The notes below the pieces were generated by a model. The model made no database searches, was not told where the DNA came from, and saw nothing but the letters and a program-made list of their open reading frames with translations. Position numbers and translations under genes: made by a program. Shown one piece after another: positions 27,547-34,738 of a DNA stretch of 36,915 bases; within the stretch, counting starts at the first letter, position 1, and each line of letters begins with the position of its first letter. Source of the DNA: a virus; the IMG/VR virus record IMGVR_UViG_3300048672_000664, positions 1 to 36,915 of that record, one strand, 5' to 3'.

Positions 27547-27986
27547 TAAGGTATACTGATCTCAGAATAGAATACGGTGCCTGATGTCAGGGCTACGCCG
27601 CAATCATTGAATATGACGATTTTCGACGTATGGGGAATAAATCCGAGCTTCTGGCCAATCGAAAACATAGCGGTATGCGTTGTCGATGAGGTATTCATTG
27701 GAACCACACCTAAGAAAATCAAGTCCGGCTCATCAGTTGTCGTCGTTCCCGACGTTGGACCCGATGTAAAATTAGTGCCGTCCAATGACGCCTGAATAAA
27801 CACCTTAGCTTGTTTATTACCAGCCACGGTGTTAGTCGTGGCTACGTTCACTTCGTAGACATGATCGACTGGTTTATTTGTATTGTGAGTGACGGCAGTT
27901 CCGGCCACGTAGGTTATATTAGCCAGCGTGCTTAACCCCGTGACCGTGACACTGGTTCTTGTTCCGACTGTAGGGTTAATAGCCAT
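27546..27986 (-). CDS. Beta-rich structural protein (146 aa)
   Basis: The 146-residue protein is Thr/Val/Ser/Asn-rich and predicted all-beta, beginning MAINPTVGTRTSVTVTGLST, with VFIQASLDGTNFTSGPTSGT resembling the discoidin- or decoration-type strands seen in phage virion proteins. It ends SGTVFYSEISIP. No family is assigned. It ends on the base where the LamG gene starts and begins two bases after the next gene upstream, so it belongs to the same translational unit. Probably a virion component. Confidence 0.55.
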   Translation of the reverse strand: MAINPTVGTRTSVTVTGLSTLANITYVAGTAVTHNTNKPVDHVYEVNVATTNTVAGNKQAKVFIQASLDGTNFTSGPTSGTTTTDEPDLIFLGVVPMNTSSTTHTAMFSIGQKLGFIPHTSKIVIFNDCGVALTSGTVFYSEISIP

Positions 27987-27988
27987 GA

Positions 27989-28552
27989 TTAATTACCATC
28001 TCTTCCAAGTATGAAATAAAGATCATTTCCTGTGATTTGTCCATCCCATCCTAAATCACCTGGAGCCACTGCGGTTCCAGTTCCAGTCGCAAGGGCCTGT
28101 TCCGCCTTCGTCGCAGGCCGTTGGATAATCAATTGGATTGCTGTCCAGCCACCTGATTTCAAATTCCCGTTCGTACCACTGGGTATTTGCGTGCAAGCGT
28201 CTTGTAACCCCGCTCGAATATTCGCCCTATTTGTCGATACACCACCACCAAAAACAGACCCCGCTTGCAATAAGTTTTGCAAGTTAAATTGCTTGCCTTG
28301 ACACGCCAGCGCCCAATTAGCAAAGTCCTGACCGGCACCTGCACCAGGGTTGGAGGGTGTAAAATTCGCCCATATTATAGCATCTTGAATTTCGCTGACT
28401 GGAGTCGTAGTACGCCATACTTGAAATGTCGTATTTGCGTTGAAATAATCCAAAATTGGCTGATCGGCTACACCGATTTGGCCGTTTATTGTAGGATCGC
28501 CTGTAACCAATGCTCGTAAAACGAGTATTTGTGCTCTTGTTAATGCGGCCAT
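27989..28552 (-). CDS. Conserved phage structural-region protein (187 aa)
   Basis: I start at MAALTRAQILVLRALVTGDP (ATG 28552, behind GAGGATTG), not at the TTG two codons upstream. The protein has a helical first half with FQVWRTTTPVSEIQDAIIWA and GAGQDFANWALACQGKQFNL, and a Gly/Thr-rich second half ending DLYFILGRDGN. Proteins with this start and the QVWRT..PV box are found beside tail genes of other phages, without known function. It lies between the tail chaperone and the LamG gene. Confidence 0.55.
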   Translation of the reverse strand: MAALTRAQILVLRALVTGDPTINGQIGVADQPILDYFNANTTFQVWRTTTPVSEIQDAIIWANFTPSNPGAGAGQDFANWALACQGKQFNLQNLLQAGSVFGGGVSTNRANIRAGLQDACTQIPSGTNGNLKSGGWTAIQLIIQRPATKAEQALATGTGTAVAPGDLGWDGQITGNDLYFILGRDGN

Positions 28553-28554
28553 GA

Positions 28555-28989
28555 TCAATCCTCAGTAATAGTTGATGCGGTTGTGATCTGTGGAGTTACA
28601 CCAGTGGTTACGGAAATTGTCGGACTCAACGCGCCGTAATGAAGAATTTTTGTAGCGCCTGATGACGCTACGCCAACACTGGCAAATGATGCTGTACCGC
28701 CTGTGCCTGCAGTCATTGCCCCGAAAGATATCGTTGCAGCGGGTGAAACGCTGTTACCTGTTACAGTCCAGCCGCCTGATGTTCTAGCAACTGAAACGCG
28801 AGCATAGCCCGTATAAGATATTTCACTGCTTGCCTGCGTGCCTGCATCCGTCGGATCGGCTGTATGCAAAGCAACAAAAAGGTTAGTTAACGGCGCTGTA
28901 GCCGCGTTGTCTGCAATGTTGGCGATCGCCGTCGCATTGTAGATGAGTTTAAGAATGTCATTTTCGAAAGTATCTGATTTACCCGCCAT
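28555..28989 (-). CDS. Conserved phage virion-associated protein (144 aa)
   Basis: The start MAGKSDTFENDILKLIYNAT is a well-conserved N-terminus among phages, usually annotated as a putative virion or tail protein. The rest is beta-rich: LFVALHTADPTDAGTQASSE, YTGYARVSVARTSGGWTVTG, then strands ending TTASTITED. It begins inside the last codons of the chaperone -1 frame (11-base overlap) and ends two bases before the next ATG. Virion role is inferred from wide occurrence in structural operons, and no activity is known. Confidence 0.65.
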   Translation of the reverse strand: MAGKSDTFENDILKLIYNATAIANIADNAATAPLTNLFVALHTADPTDAGTQASSEISYTGYARVSVARTSGGWTVTGNSVSPAATISFGAMTAGTGGTASFASVGVASSGATKILHYGALSPTISVTTGVTPQITTASTITED

Positions 28990-29517
28990 TGCCGTGATCT
29001 CGTATAGTTGTTAAATTGATTAAAAATAACTCTATGTCATTGATACCATAGAGTTCACAAACATATGGCAGAGCATTCCAGTTAATCTCTCCGCCCATTA
29101 AATTCCAAGCCGCTATAGCTATCCTTAAATCACTGTGCGGTTCAGGTGACGGAACCGGCAATGATAGCAATTCTAGCCAGCGTCTGGCTTTTTTTCAGTT
29201 TCTAGCCGCCTCTCGTCATGTAGCCGCATTGCATCTAAAACGCCATCGATAATTGGAGCCCACATTCCCGGCTGATCAGATACCCATTCGACAAACAATT
29301 CAGAATCAAACGGTACGGTTATATCTGTACCACCTGGTACCAAATCGATTTCTTGAACGCCAGCCCATCCCACAACAAACTTTTTTAGAATGTCAATATG
29401 CGTAGTTCCAGCTAGGGTTATCCTCTCGATGTCAGTCGGTCGACGGATAGTAAATGTATATTTACCAACCGTTACCGGACTGATTCGTGTAGCTCTGATT
29501 TTTTCGATTAGACTCAT
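28979..29517 (-). CDS. Tail assembly chaperone, GT-like product of -1 frameshift (179 aa)
   Basis: The zero-frame protein reads to AAAAAAG at 29194-29188. A one-base backward slip there joins it to the -1 frame, which continues ARRWLELLSLPVPSPEPHSD and ends at 28979. The extension of about 69 residues has no normal start codon: only TTG 29170 could open it. This is the G/GT arrangement of siphovirus tail chaperones, in which the longer form bridges tube subunits and tape measure. Position directly after the tail tube gene agrees. The ratio of the two products cannot be read from sequence. Confidence 0.8.
29173..29517 (-). CDS. Tail assembly chaperone, G-like zero-frame product (114 aa)
   Basis: The 114-residue protein starts MSLIEKIRATRISPVTVGKY and is followed by a compact mixed fold with IRRPTDIERITLA and FVEWVSDQPGMWAPIIDGVL. 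It ends after the slippery site with KPDAG. The fold pattern and place, three bases downstream of the tail tube gene, are those of gpG-like chaperones that keep the tape measure soluble and guide tube assembly. Most ribosomes should end here and a fraction shift into the longer product. Confidence 0.75.
   Translation of the reverse strand: MSLIEKIRATRISPVTVGKYTFTIRRPTDIERITLAGTTHIDILKKFVVGWAGVQEIDLVPGGTDITVPFDSELFVEWVSDQPGMWAPIIDGVLDAMRLHDERRLETEKKPDAG
29188..29194 (-). promoter_or_regulatory. Slippery heptamer A AAA AAG for programmed -1 frameshift
   Basis: Read on the minus strand, GAA AAA AAG places the canonical X XXY YYZ heptamer A AAA AAG in the zero frame, the most efficient class of -1 site in Escherichia coli. 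The zero-frame TAG follows at 29175-29173, while the -1 frame stays open for 70 codons. The sequence just downstream (GCCAGACGCTGGC, 29188-29176) can fold as a small stem, GCCAG/CTGGC, which may stimulate the shift. Confidence 0.85.
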
Positions 29518-29520
29518 AAG

Positions 29521-30180
29521 TTACGCGCTGTAGTACGTTGGAGAACCAAAAGCCGTTATTGTCGCCTTAGATTTCAAAATATCCTGTGCAGCTCCGGTCG
29601 GTGATCCAGTATAACCAATATAACCAGTAAACACCTGGATAGGTCCGCCTGTACCATACGTTAACCGGATCGCCAACTGTGACTGCAAGTCAGAAGCAGT
29701 TTTCATAGCTGTTTGCCCAGCGTCGGTAATGTCCCATAAATGTTCCATCTCAAATGAAATAGGATTGGCTGCACCTGGTATCTGTGACTTCTGATTAGTG
29801 TGAATAGTGGTTGTATCGAGATAAGCGAAGTCGCCACCTGATGCAGTCATGCTCGCTGCGGTCGTAATCGTTGTTCCGAACGTAATTTTTTGTGCTGTTC
29901 CAGATGTAAACGCATTGAAGCCAACTGTTGATAAGCCAGTACCACCCGATACATCTTCCAATTGAAATGTTGTTCCTGTCACGTTAACAAGCCTAAATAC
30001 TCGACCGTTTAATTGATACATACCATTGACGGTTAGCAATACATAATCGCCATTGGTATAAGTATTCGTTGCTGTAACAACGCCAGGCGCTGCGACTGTA
30101 ATTGCTGTGATAGTAACTGCTGTTGCTATTGCTGATTGCATAGCAACCGCTACGTTACTCATTTTTCTTACTGTTGCCAT
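29521..30180 (-). CDS. Major tail tube protein with inserted E1-FCCH-like domain (219 aa)
   Basis: Residues 1-20 and 100-219 carry the tube fold: MTASGGDFAYLDTTTIHTNQ, then IPGAANPISFEMEHLWD and the end LKSKATITAFGSPTYY, common to lambda-gpV-like tube proteins of HK97-type phages. Between them, about 23-98 (TNGDYVLLTVNGMYQLNGRV, then FRLVNVTGTTFQLEDV and AFTSGTAQKI) is an E1-FCCH-type beta domain, likely displayed on the outside of the tube. The gene follows a hairpin leader shared with the capsid gene and has a strong AGGAG site. Polymerises around the tape measure. Confidence 0.8.
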   Translation of the reverse strand: MATVRKMSNVAVAMQSAIATAVTITAITVAAPGVVTATNTYTNGDYVLLTVNGMYQLNGRVFRLVNVTGTTFQLEDVSGGTGLSTVGFNAFTSGTAQKITFGTTITTAASMTASGGDFAYLDTTTIHTNQKSQIPGAANPISFEMEHLWDITDAGQTAMKTASDLQSQLAIRLTYGTGGPIQVFTGYIGYTGSPTGAAQDILKSKATITAFGSPTYYSA

Positions 30181-30205
30181 GATAGACTCCTGCTATGGGA
30201 AAATA

Positions 30206-30219
30206 ACGCCTCACGGCGT
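30206..30219 (-). promoter_or_regulatory. Hairpin in the leader of the tail tube gene
   Basis: ACGCC (30206-30210) and GGCGT (30215-30219) form a stem with a four-base loop. On the minus strand this is followed by TATTTTCCCATAG and an AGGAG ribosome binding site. Nearly the same layout precedes the major capsid gene (32681-32695). The short T run makes a weak terminator. A transcript-stabilising or processing hairpin fits better, since expression must continue into the tube gene. Confidence 0.5.
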
Positions 30220-30231
30220 GTTAAAAACTAA

Positions 30232-30657
30232 TTAAATCAAAGGATTAAATTCTGTTGTTTCGTATACTATCTTATAAGTTAAAGTTACTGCATTTATTTC
30301 TGCATCATCTTCAACAAATTGAAAATCAGTCGAAAGTAAATAAAAATCAATAGCTTGCGTTGGTAATATCAGTGTAGATTCAATATCAAGCGCCGCGTTG
30401 TCAAAATCACTTTCTATTTTCTCACCGTCCGGAGTGCCTTTTATCCAGCAATTAACAATCAATGTTAATGTCCGTTCTTGCGCCCTTGGCAAGTTATGAA
30501 TAGTCAGTGTATCAACTGTTTCATTCTCAGCAAATAACGTAATAGCAGGAAACGCATTTCTGTTTGGCGCAAATCGCTGAATCCAGACGCCTCCGTAATT
30601 TGGGATAACTTTTAACTGCGCTCTGACATTCTCTAATATCGCGCGTCGAATGTGCAT
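30232..30657 (-). CDS. Tail terminator-like protein (141 aa)
   Basis: The N-terminus MHIRRAILENVRAQLKVIPN is followed by the beta-rich core FPAITLFAENETVDTLTIHN and RTLTLIVNCWIKG, then LSTDFQFVEDDAEINAVTLT, which is the layout of gpU-like/minor tail terminator proteins (about 130-140 residues). These form the ring that ends tail-tube growth and meets the head connector. It overlaps the connector gene by one base and is the last gene before the tube gene, the normal order for HK97-type phages. Confidence 0.7.
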   Translation of the reverse strand: MHIRRAILENVRAQLKVIPNYGGVWIQRFAPNRNAFPAITLFAENETVDTLTIHNLPRAQERTLTLIVNCWIKGTPDGEKIESDFDNAALDIESTLILPTQAIDFYLLSTDFQFVEDDAEINAVTLTYKIVYETTEFNPLI

Positions 30658-31229
30658 TAAAAATAGTCCCGATAATCCGTATAAAACCCTAGTAGCTGTG
30701 TAGCCGCATAGGGTAGCGTACTTAATCTAGCACCTTCAATTGAAGACTGATAACCTTCCCATTGCGACACTATGATTTTAATCGCTTCCTTTATCGGCTC
30801 TGGAACATCAATCGCCATCCCATAGCCACAAACATATTCTATAATGACACTATTCGGATTCATTAATGTATCAGGCCACGCCTTGTTTGGCGCTAATGAT
30901 ACAGAATTGTTAATATTATCAACGTAATAGATTGAAGTATCAAGTGTTTGCAATGCTCCATTGACATCATAATACTTAACGCTTGTAACGCTTTGCAAAT
31001 CGCCGAATAAATTCATCCTATCAATAAATGAATCACTATACGCCAGCCATGTTTGAGTGATAAATTTTCTGCTGGTCAATTCTTCACAGGCTATTCGCGC
31101 TGATTTAATTCGAGACATAATAACCATGTCGCGTGAATTATCATCATTAGCTGATATACCATGAAACGCCCTAGCCTCTGCTAATGTAACAGGCTCAACA
31201 GTAGGGGCTATTTTTAATTTATTAATCAT
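30657..31229 (-). CDS. Head-tail connector (adaptor) protein, gp6/phiE125 gp8-like (190 aa)
   Basis: The start KIAPTVEPVTLAEARAFHGI and MVIMSRIKSARIACEELTSR are the signature of the phage head-tail adaptor family (phiE125 gp8 and HK97 gp6 relatives), followed by KFITQTWLAYSDSFIDRMNL, VTSVKYYDVNGALQTLD and a C-terminal helix (PEPIKEAIKIIVSQWEGYQS). The protein makes the ring below the portal that gates DNA and binds the tail. It overlaps the upstream small gene by four bases. Confidence 0.85.
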   Translation of the reverse strand: MINKLKIAPTVEPVTLAEARAFHGISANDDNSRDMVIMSRIKSARIACEELTSRKFITQTWLAYSDSFIDRMNLFGDLQSVTSVKYYDVNGALQTLDTSIYYVDNINNSVSLAPNKAWPDTLMNPNSVIIEYVCGYGMAIDVPEPIKEAIKIIVSQWEGYQSSIEGARLSTLPYAATQLLGFYTDYRDYF

Positions 31230-31387
31230 TTAGCGTTTTTTACCGCAGACTCAGAATCATCAGCAGCACCAACATCAATAAGATTTTTTGCATATTCAGG
31301 ATCAAGTTCAACAACTTGACCGCATTTATATTGTTGAAAATCCAAAAGAATTAACACGCTTATTTTTTTTACTATTTTTTCAGCCAT
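31226..31387 (-). CDS. Small head-region protein (53 aa)
   Basis: I choose ATG 31387 (MAEKIVKKISVLILLD), which has GAGG five bases upstream, over an in-frame ATG at 31408. The 53 residues form a short beta unit (VLILLDFQQYKCGQVVELDP, then EYAKNLIDVGAADDSESAVK). The pattern GQVVELDPEYAKNLIDVGAA recurs in many small phage head proteins placed between capsid and connector genes. Function is unknown; a capsid-connector accessory is likely. Confidence 0.65.
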   Translation of the reverse strand: MAEKIVKKISVLILLDFQQYKCGQVVELDPEYAKNLIDVGAADDSESAVKNAK

Positions 31388-31428
31388 ACAAACCTCAAAA
31401 AAAGCCATCCTTGGCTACTGGAGAAATA

Positions 31429-32652
31429 TTAAGTCGCTGAATTTTGGTAATATTTTACAGCCGCTGTATCAGTCAAGTTACCGCCTGAACGCATCCACAT
31501 CAAGAACCCAACTTGACCAAGCTTAGCATAAGCGGAATCAGTGAATCTGAACATGGTCGCTGACATTACATCACGAATAATGTACTTGCTGAAATCACCG
31601 AATACGATGGATTTAGCATTAGCTGCCATCACCGCAACATCTTGGTTAATAGTGACTGGATATCCCAAAATTGAATCAGGCATCGCAACACCAAGTCCAT
31701 CATAACCAGGAATAAACACAGGTCTTCCAGCAGTGTCTTTCAATTTACGAACAACCTTTAATGAAGAATCAGCCATCATAAACCCGACATCACCACGTGA
31801 TGCATCATTCATTCTGTAAGCTGGATCAACTGAATGCAGCAAATCAACCAAATCATCAAAAATTACGGTTAACGTTTGTCCGGTTGTGCCAACTTTACCA
31901 GAAGTAGCGCCAGTGACAACACCAGTAGGCTGCGCTGTCCCCGTACCAGTTGTAAACATTTGGTTAGTAATGCGACCTAAACGAGTAACCAGTCGGCTAT
32001 TTACAAATGCCTCGATATCAATTTGAGAATCTTGCAACAACTCAAATGGAACCGCTACGATTTTTGATGAGAATTTGTAAGGCGTTAACGCAACAGTTCC
32101 GAACGTTGGATCAGCTGCTGTTGCAGTTACGTTTTCAGCGATAATTTCACCAACCTCAGCAGTACCGTCTGATGTTGGGAATGATAAAGGATTGCCCATC
32201 TCAGTAGCGATAATTGTTGCAACTGAACGCATACCACCATAGGCTTTCAATGAATCAATCAGCGTTTTTGCAACTTCGGATTGAACAGAAAATCCACCTT
32301 GTGAGCCTGTTCCTACTGATAATGTGTTGTTAATGGTCTGCCATTCTTGAGCGTTTAAAGCTTGATCACCGCCCTTAAGCCACTTAGCATAAAGATGCTT
32401 ATGCGGAGAATGGCTGGATTGTACGGATTCGATCAATTTGTTCTCATTGTTTTCCAACGAGAACTTATCCAGATAATTTTGGATATTGTTAATTTGACCA
32501 TCGATAGCATCGATTTCAGCCATCTTAGCGTCATATTGTTCCTGGTTACTAGGCTCCCAGCGCTTGCCTTCTGCAGCGCTAGTATCCAGCATTGATTTTA
32601 AGTCTTGCGCTATAGTCGAGCGTTTAGCGCGTAGTTCAGTCAATTGTTTCAT
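31429..32652 (-). CDS. HK97-fold major capsid protein (407 aa)
   Basis: Residues 1-70 are a charged coiled-coil scaffolding (delta) domain. It should be removed by the maturation protease encoded upstream. The mature part begins near residues 100-110 and has the HK97 landmarks: SVGTGSQGGFSVQSEVAKTL, LTPYKFSSKIVAVPFELLQD, GTGTAQPTGVVTG and the P-domain ending with MSATMFRFTDSAYAKLGQVG. It builds the icosahedral shell. A strong GAAGGA ribosome binding site and a hairpin leader (32681-32695) precede it, in keeping with high expression. No lysine/asparagine crosslink can be claimed from sequence alone. Confidence 0.9.
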   Translation of the reverse strand: MKQLTELRAKRSTIAQDLKSMLDTSAAEGKRWEPSNQEQYDAKMAEIDAIDGQINNIQNYLDKFSLENNENKLIESVQSSHSPHKHLYAKWLKGGDQALNAQEWQTINNTLSVGTGSQGGFSVQSEVAKTLIDSLKAYGGMRSVATIIATEMGNPLSFPTSDGTAEVGEIIAENVTATAADPTFGTVALTPYKFSSKIVAVPFELLQDSQIDIEAFVNSRLVTRLGRITNQMFTTGTGTAQPTGVVTGATSGKVGTTGQTLTVIFDDLVDLLHSVDPAYRMNDASRGDVGFMMADSSLKVVRKLKDTAGRPVFIPGYDGLGVAMPDSILGYPVTINQDVAVMAANAKSIVFGDFSKYIIRDVMSATMFRFTDSAYAKLGQVGFLMWMRSGGNLTDTAAVKYYQNSAT

Positions 32653-32680
32653 AGTGAGTTTCCTTCTATTAGGGAAAATG

Positions 32681-32695
32681 GAGCCGTCACGACTC
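32681..32695 (-). promoter_or_regulatory. Hairpin in the leader of the major capsid gene
   Basis: GAGCCG (32681-32686) and CGACTC (32690-32695) form a six-pair stem with one wobble and a three-base loop. On the minus strand it is followed by CATTTTCCCTAATAGAAGGAAAC and the capsid ATG. The layout, hairpin with TCAC in the loop region, ATTTTCCC, ATAG, then the ribosome binding site, matches the leader of the tail tube gene. It may stabilise the 5' end of a processed capsid message. Confidence 0.5.
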
Positions 32696-32716
32696 GTTTA
32701 TTACAATTAGCCCGCG

Positions 32717-33448
32717 CTAAACTGCAATTCTTTTTAAATTCAATGACCTATATAGATCACTAAAATCAAATTCTTCAATTTTTTCTGGTTCGGGTTCAGG
32801 CTCTGTCTGTTTATCTTCAATAATGGGCGCGTGAAGATAAGCGGATAAATCCCATTTTATCGTATTCTTTACAGTTGCCTCAGCAATTGCTCCGATAAAC
32901 CCAGCATCAACAGCCTCTTGACCGTATAAATACGTTTCAGCATCCATCATAGCCTTGATTTCATCAGACGGTTTGTTCGTTTTTGCAACGTAGTCGTTCA
33001 AAATGGACTGGTCTGTTTTTTCTAACAAGTCCGCTAATTCAAGAAAATCACTTGCATTTCCAGCGCCGAATGTCCAAGCATTATGAATCATAAACATACC
33101 GCCATTGCTGATTACTGACTCATCAGCCGCAATAACTGGAAATGTCGCTGCACTGGCAGCCACACCATCAACATGGGCAATAATCTTACTGGGATGTTCT
33201 TTAATCGCTTGAGACATTGCCCGAGCTGCGAATACATCACCGCCTGGGCTGTTTATTCTCAAATGGATAATAGGCTGAGTTAACGCATTGAGTTCTTTAA
33301 CGAAATCAATCGCACTAACACCGCCGAAAAATGAATCAGAAACAATGGCATCGTATAAATAAATAGTAGCGTCAGTTTCGTTTTTGTTCTCCACATAAAA
33401 AGAGCCTTTGCCCTTATTAAGTGCTAGAAGTTGCTGTAGTTGGTGCAT
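32717..33448 (-). CDS. ClpP-like head maturation protease (243 aa)
   Basis: I start at ATG 33448 (MHQLQQLLALNKGKG), which has CAGGT eight bases upstream and overlaps the portal gene by 32 bases; the frame is open up to 33490. The ClpP-type catalytic pair is clear: VDGVAASAATFP with Ser99, and MFMIHNAWTFG with His122; RINSPGGDVFAARAM (64-78) is the conserved beta-turn. The enzyme removes scaffold segments from capsid subunits before expansion. A C-terminal tail (TEPEPEPEKIEEFDF) is acidic. Standard position between portal and capsid genes. Confidence 0.9.
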   Translation of the reverse strand: MHQLQQLLALNKGKGSFYVENKNETDATIYLYDAIVSDSFFGGVSAIDFVKELNALTQPIIHLRINSPGGDVFAARAMSQAIKEHPSKIIAHVDGVAASAATFPVIAADESVISNGGMFMIHNAWTFGAGNASDFLELADLLEKTDQSILNDYVAKTNKPSDEIKAMMDAETYLYGQEAVDAGFIGAIAEATVKNTIKWDLSAYLHAPIIEDKQTEPEPEPEKIEEFDFSDLYRSLNLKRIAV

Positions 33449-34706
33449 TGTCAGTACCTGCCGGTATCGATTCGCTTTTGCGCAAACCATCGTTCAAAAC
33501 GTCCCCGCCATCGATCGGCGGCATATTTTCTATCTTGCGTATTTCGTTAACTGTCATCCATCCAGGCTCACCCGCTCTGCCTAGGCCAACCCTATAGCCC
33601 TCATTTCGTGTTTTATAGTCACCGCGCTCAAGCCCTGCTGTCTGGAACTCGACAAAATATTTTGTCTGAACAGGCCATAATTTACGATTAAGCTCTTGTT
33701 CAATTTTTGTCAGATGCCTTGCCAGAGTATATTTAACAAATGCGATACTCATTTGCTCGATACCAGTCCCCCATGCCGTTGCGCTTGAACTGCCAATCAT
33801 GTGAGACGGAACACCAAATATACGCGCTATATCCTCAACCTGAAATTGTCGTGTTGCTAAAAGCTGACTATCCTCTGCCGACATCGTAAGCTCGTGAACC
33901 TTCGCGCCGCCGGTTAATAATACCGGCTTGTGTGATTTTTCAACACCTTGATAGCGGTCAGACCACGAATTTCGCATCATGTCTTGCTGTTCTGGATTTG
34001 GATTTCCTTGCACCTCTATAGCGAAGTCAGGGCGCGCTCCGTTCTCAAAAAAAGCAGCACTGTACTTATCGGCAGCCAATGAAATAGAGGCTGCGTGGCG
34101 CAATACCCACTTGATTTGAGACATCCCATGTAGACCATTAAATCCAGGACCTGGAACATGGATCATGTCAGATGCCGGAATTGTATAAACAGATTTTGAA
34201 CGTGATGTGTCGTTTATTTTGTAAAGTAAATTACCTTCACTATCTCTAACAACCGTAACAAAGCGAGGATTAATCCATTCTATGCTTTTGATATCAAAGA
34301 CTTTATTGGATTTGCGCTTAATCTCTGCGAAGGCGTCACCATGCAACAGCAATGCCGACAACATGGACTCCCAGAATATAGCCGCGCTGTAATACTCGCA
34401 AGGCTGTTCATTGAGGAGCCAATAGATATTGTTTTGAACCTTGTTTCTTGATTCCGCTGTTCGTTCATAGACTGGCAACGGCAATGACGCTATTGCACCA
34501 CCGATCAGGCTAACGCACGCATAAACACTGCTTACCTGCATTGCGGTTAGTTCAGTTATGAACTGGCCAGCGCTCTGGAATCCTGATGTAAACCAATCTA
34601 CAAATTCGGAAGAAGCAATAGAACCGCTATTTTTTAGCGCAGGCAAGGCATTCTCGATCTCAAAATCGTAACGGCTTTTTTTAGGCGCGCGGTTAAATAG
34701 GCTCAT
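33417..34706 (-). CDS. HK97-family portal protein (429 aa)
   Basis: The protein shows the phage-portal family layout: VSSVYACVSLIGGAIASLPL near 60-80, NEQPCEYYSAAIFWESMLSA, the GFNGLHGMSQI loop and LLATRQFQVEDIARIFGVPS (about 285-305), and a C-terminal tail with AGEPGWMTVNEIRKIENMPP (about 380-400). It makes the twelve-subunit ring through which terminase pumps DNA. It begins 33 bases downstream of the TerL stop, in an AT-rich gap, and its 3' end overlaps the protease gene. Confidence 0.9.
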   Translation of the reverse strand: MSLFNRAPKKSRYDFEIENALPALKNSGSIASSEFVDWFTSGFQSAGQFITELTAMQVSSVYACVSLIGGAIASLPLPVYERTAESRNKVQNNIYWLLNEQPCEYYSAAIFWESMLSALLLHGDAFAEIKRKSNKVFDIKSIEWINPRFVTVVRDSEGNLLYKINDTSRSKSVYTIPASDMIHVPGPGFNGLHGMSQIKWVLRHAASISLAADKYSAAFFENGARPDFAIEVQGNPNPEQQDMMRNSWSDRYQGVEKSHKPVLLTGGAKVHELTMSAEDSQLLATRQFQVEDIARIFGVPSHMIGSSSATAWGTGIEQMSIAFVKYTLARHLTKIEQELNRKLWPVQTKYFVEFQTAGLERGDYKTRNEGYRVGLGRAGEPGWMTVNEIRKIENMPPIDGGDVLNDGLRKSESIPAGTDNAPTTATSST

Positions 34707-34738
34707 GAATTCAATTATATATCATAATTTTTATTGCG

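Noticed and set aside
28979-29170. Separate 63-residue gene starting at TTG
   Set aside because: It is the -1 frame of the tail chaperone. The slippery heptamer and lack of a ribosome binding site favour a frameshift product.
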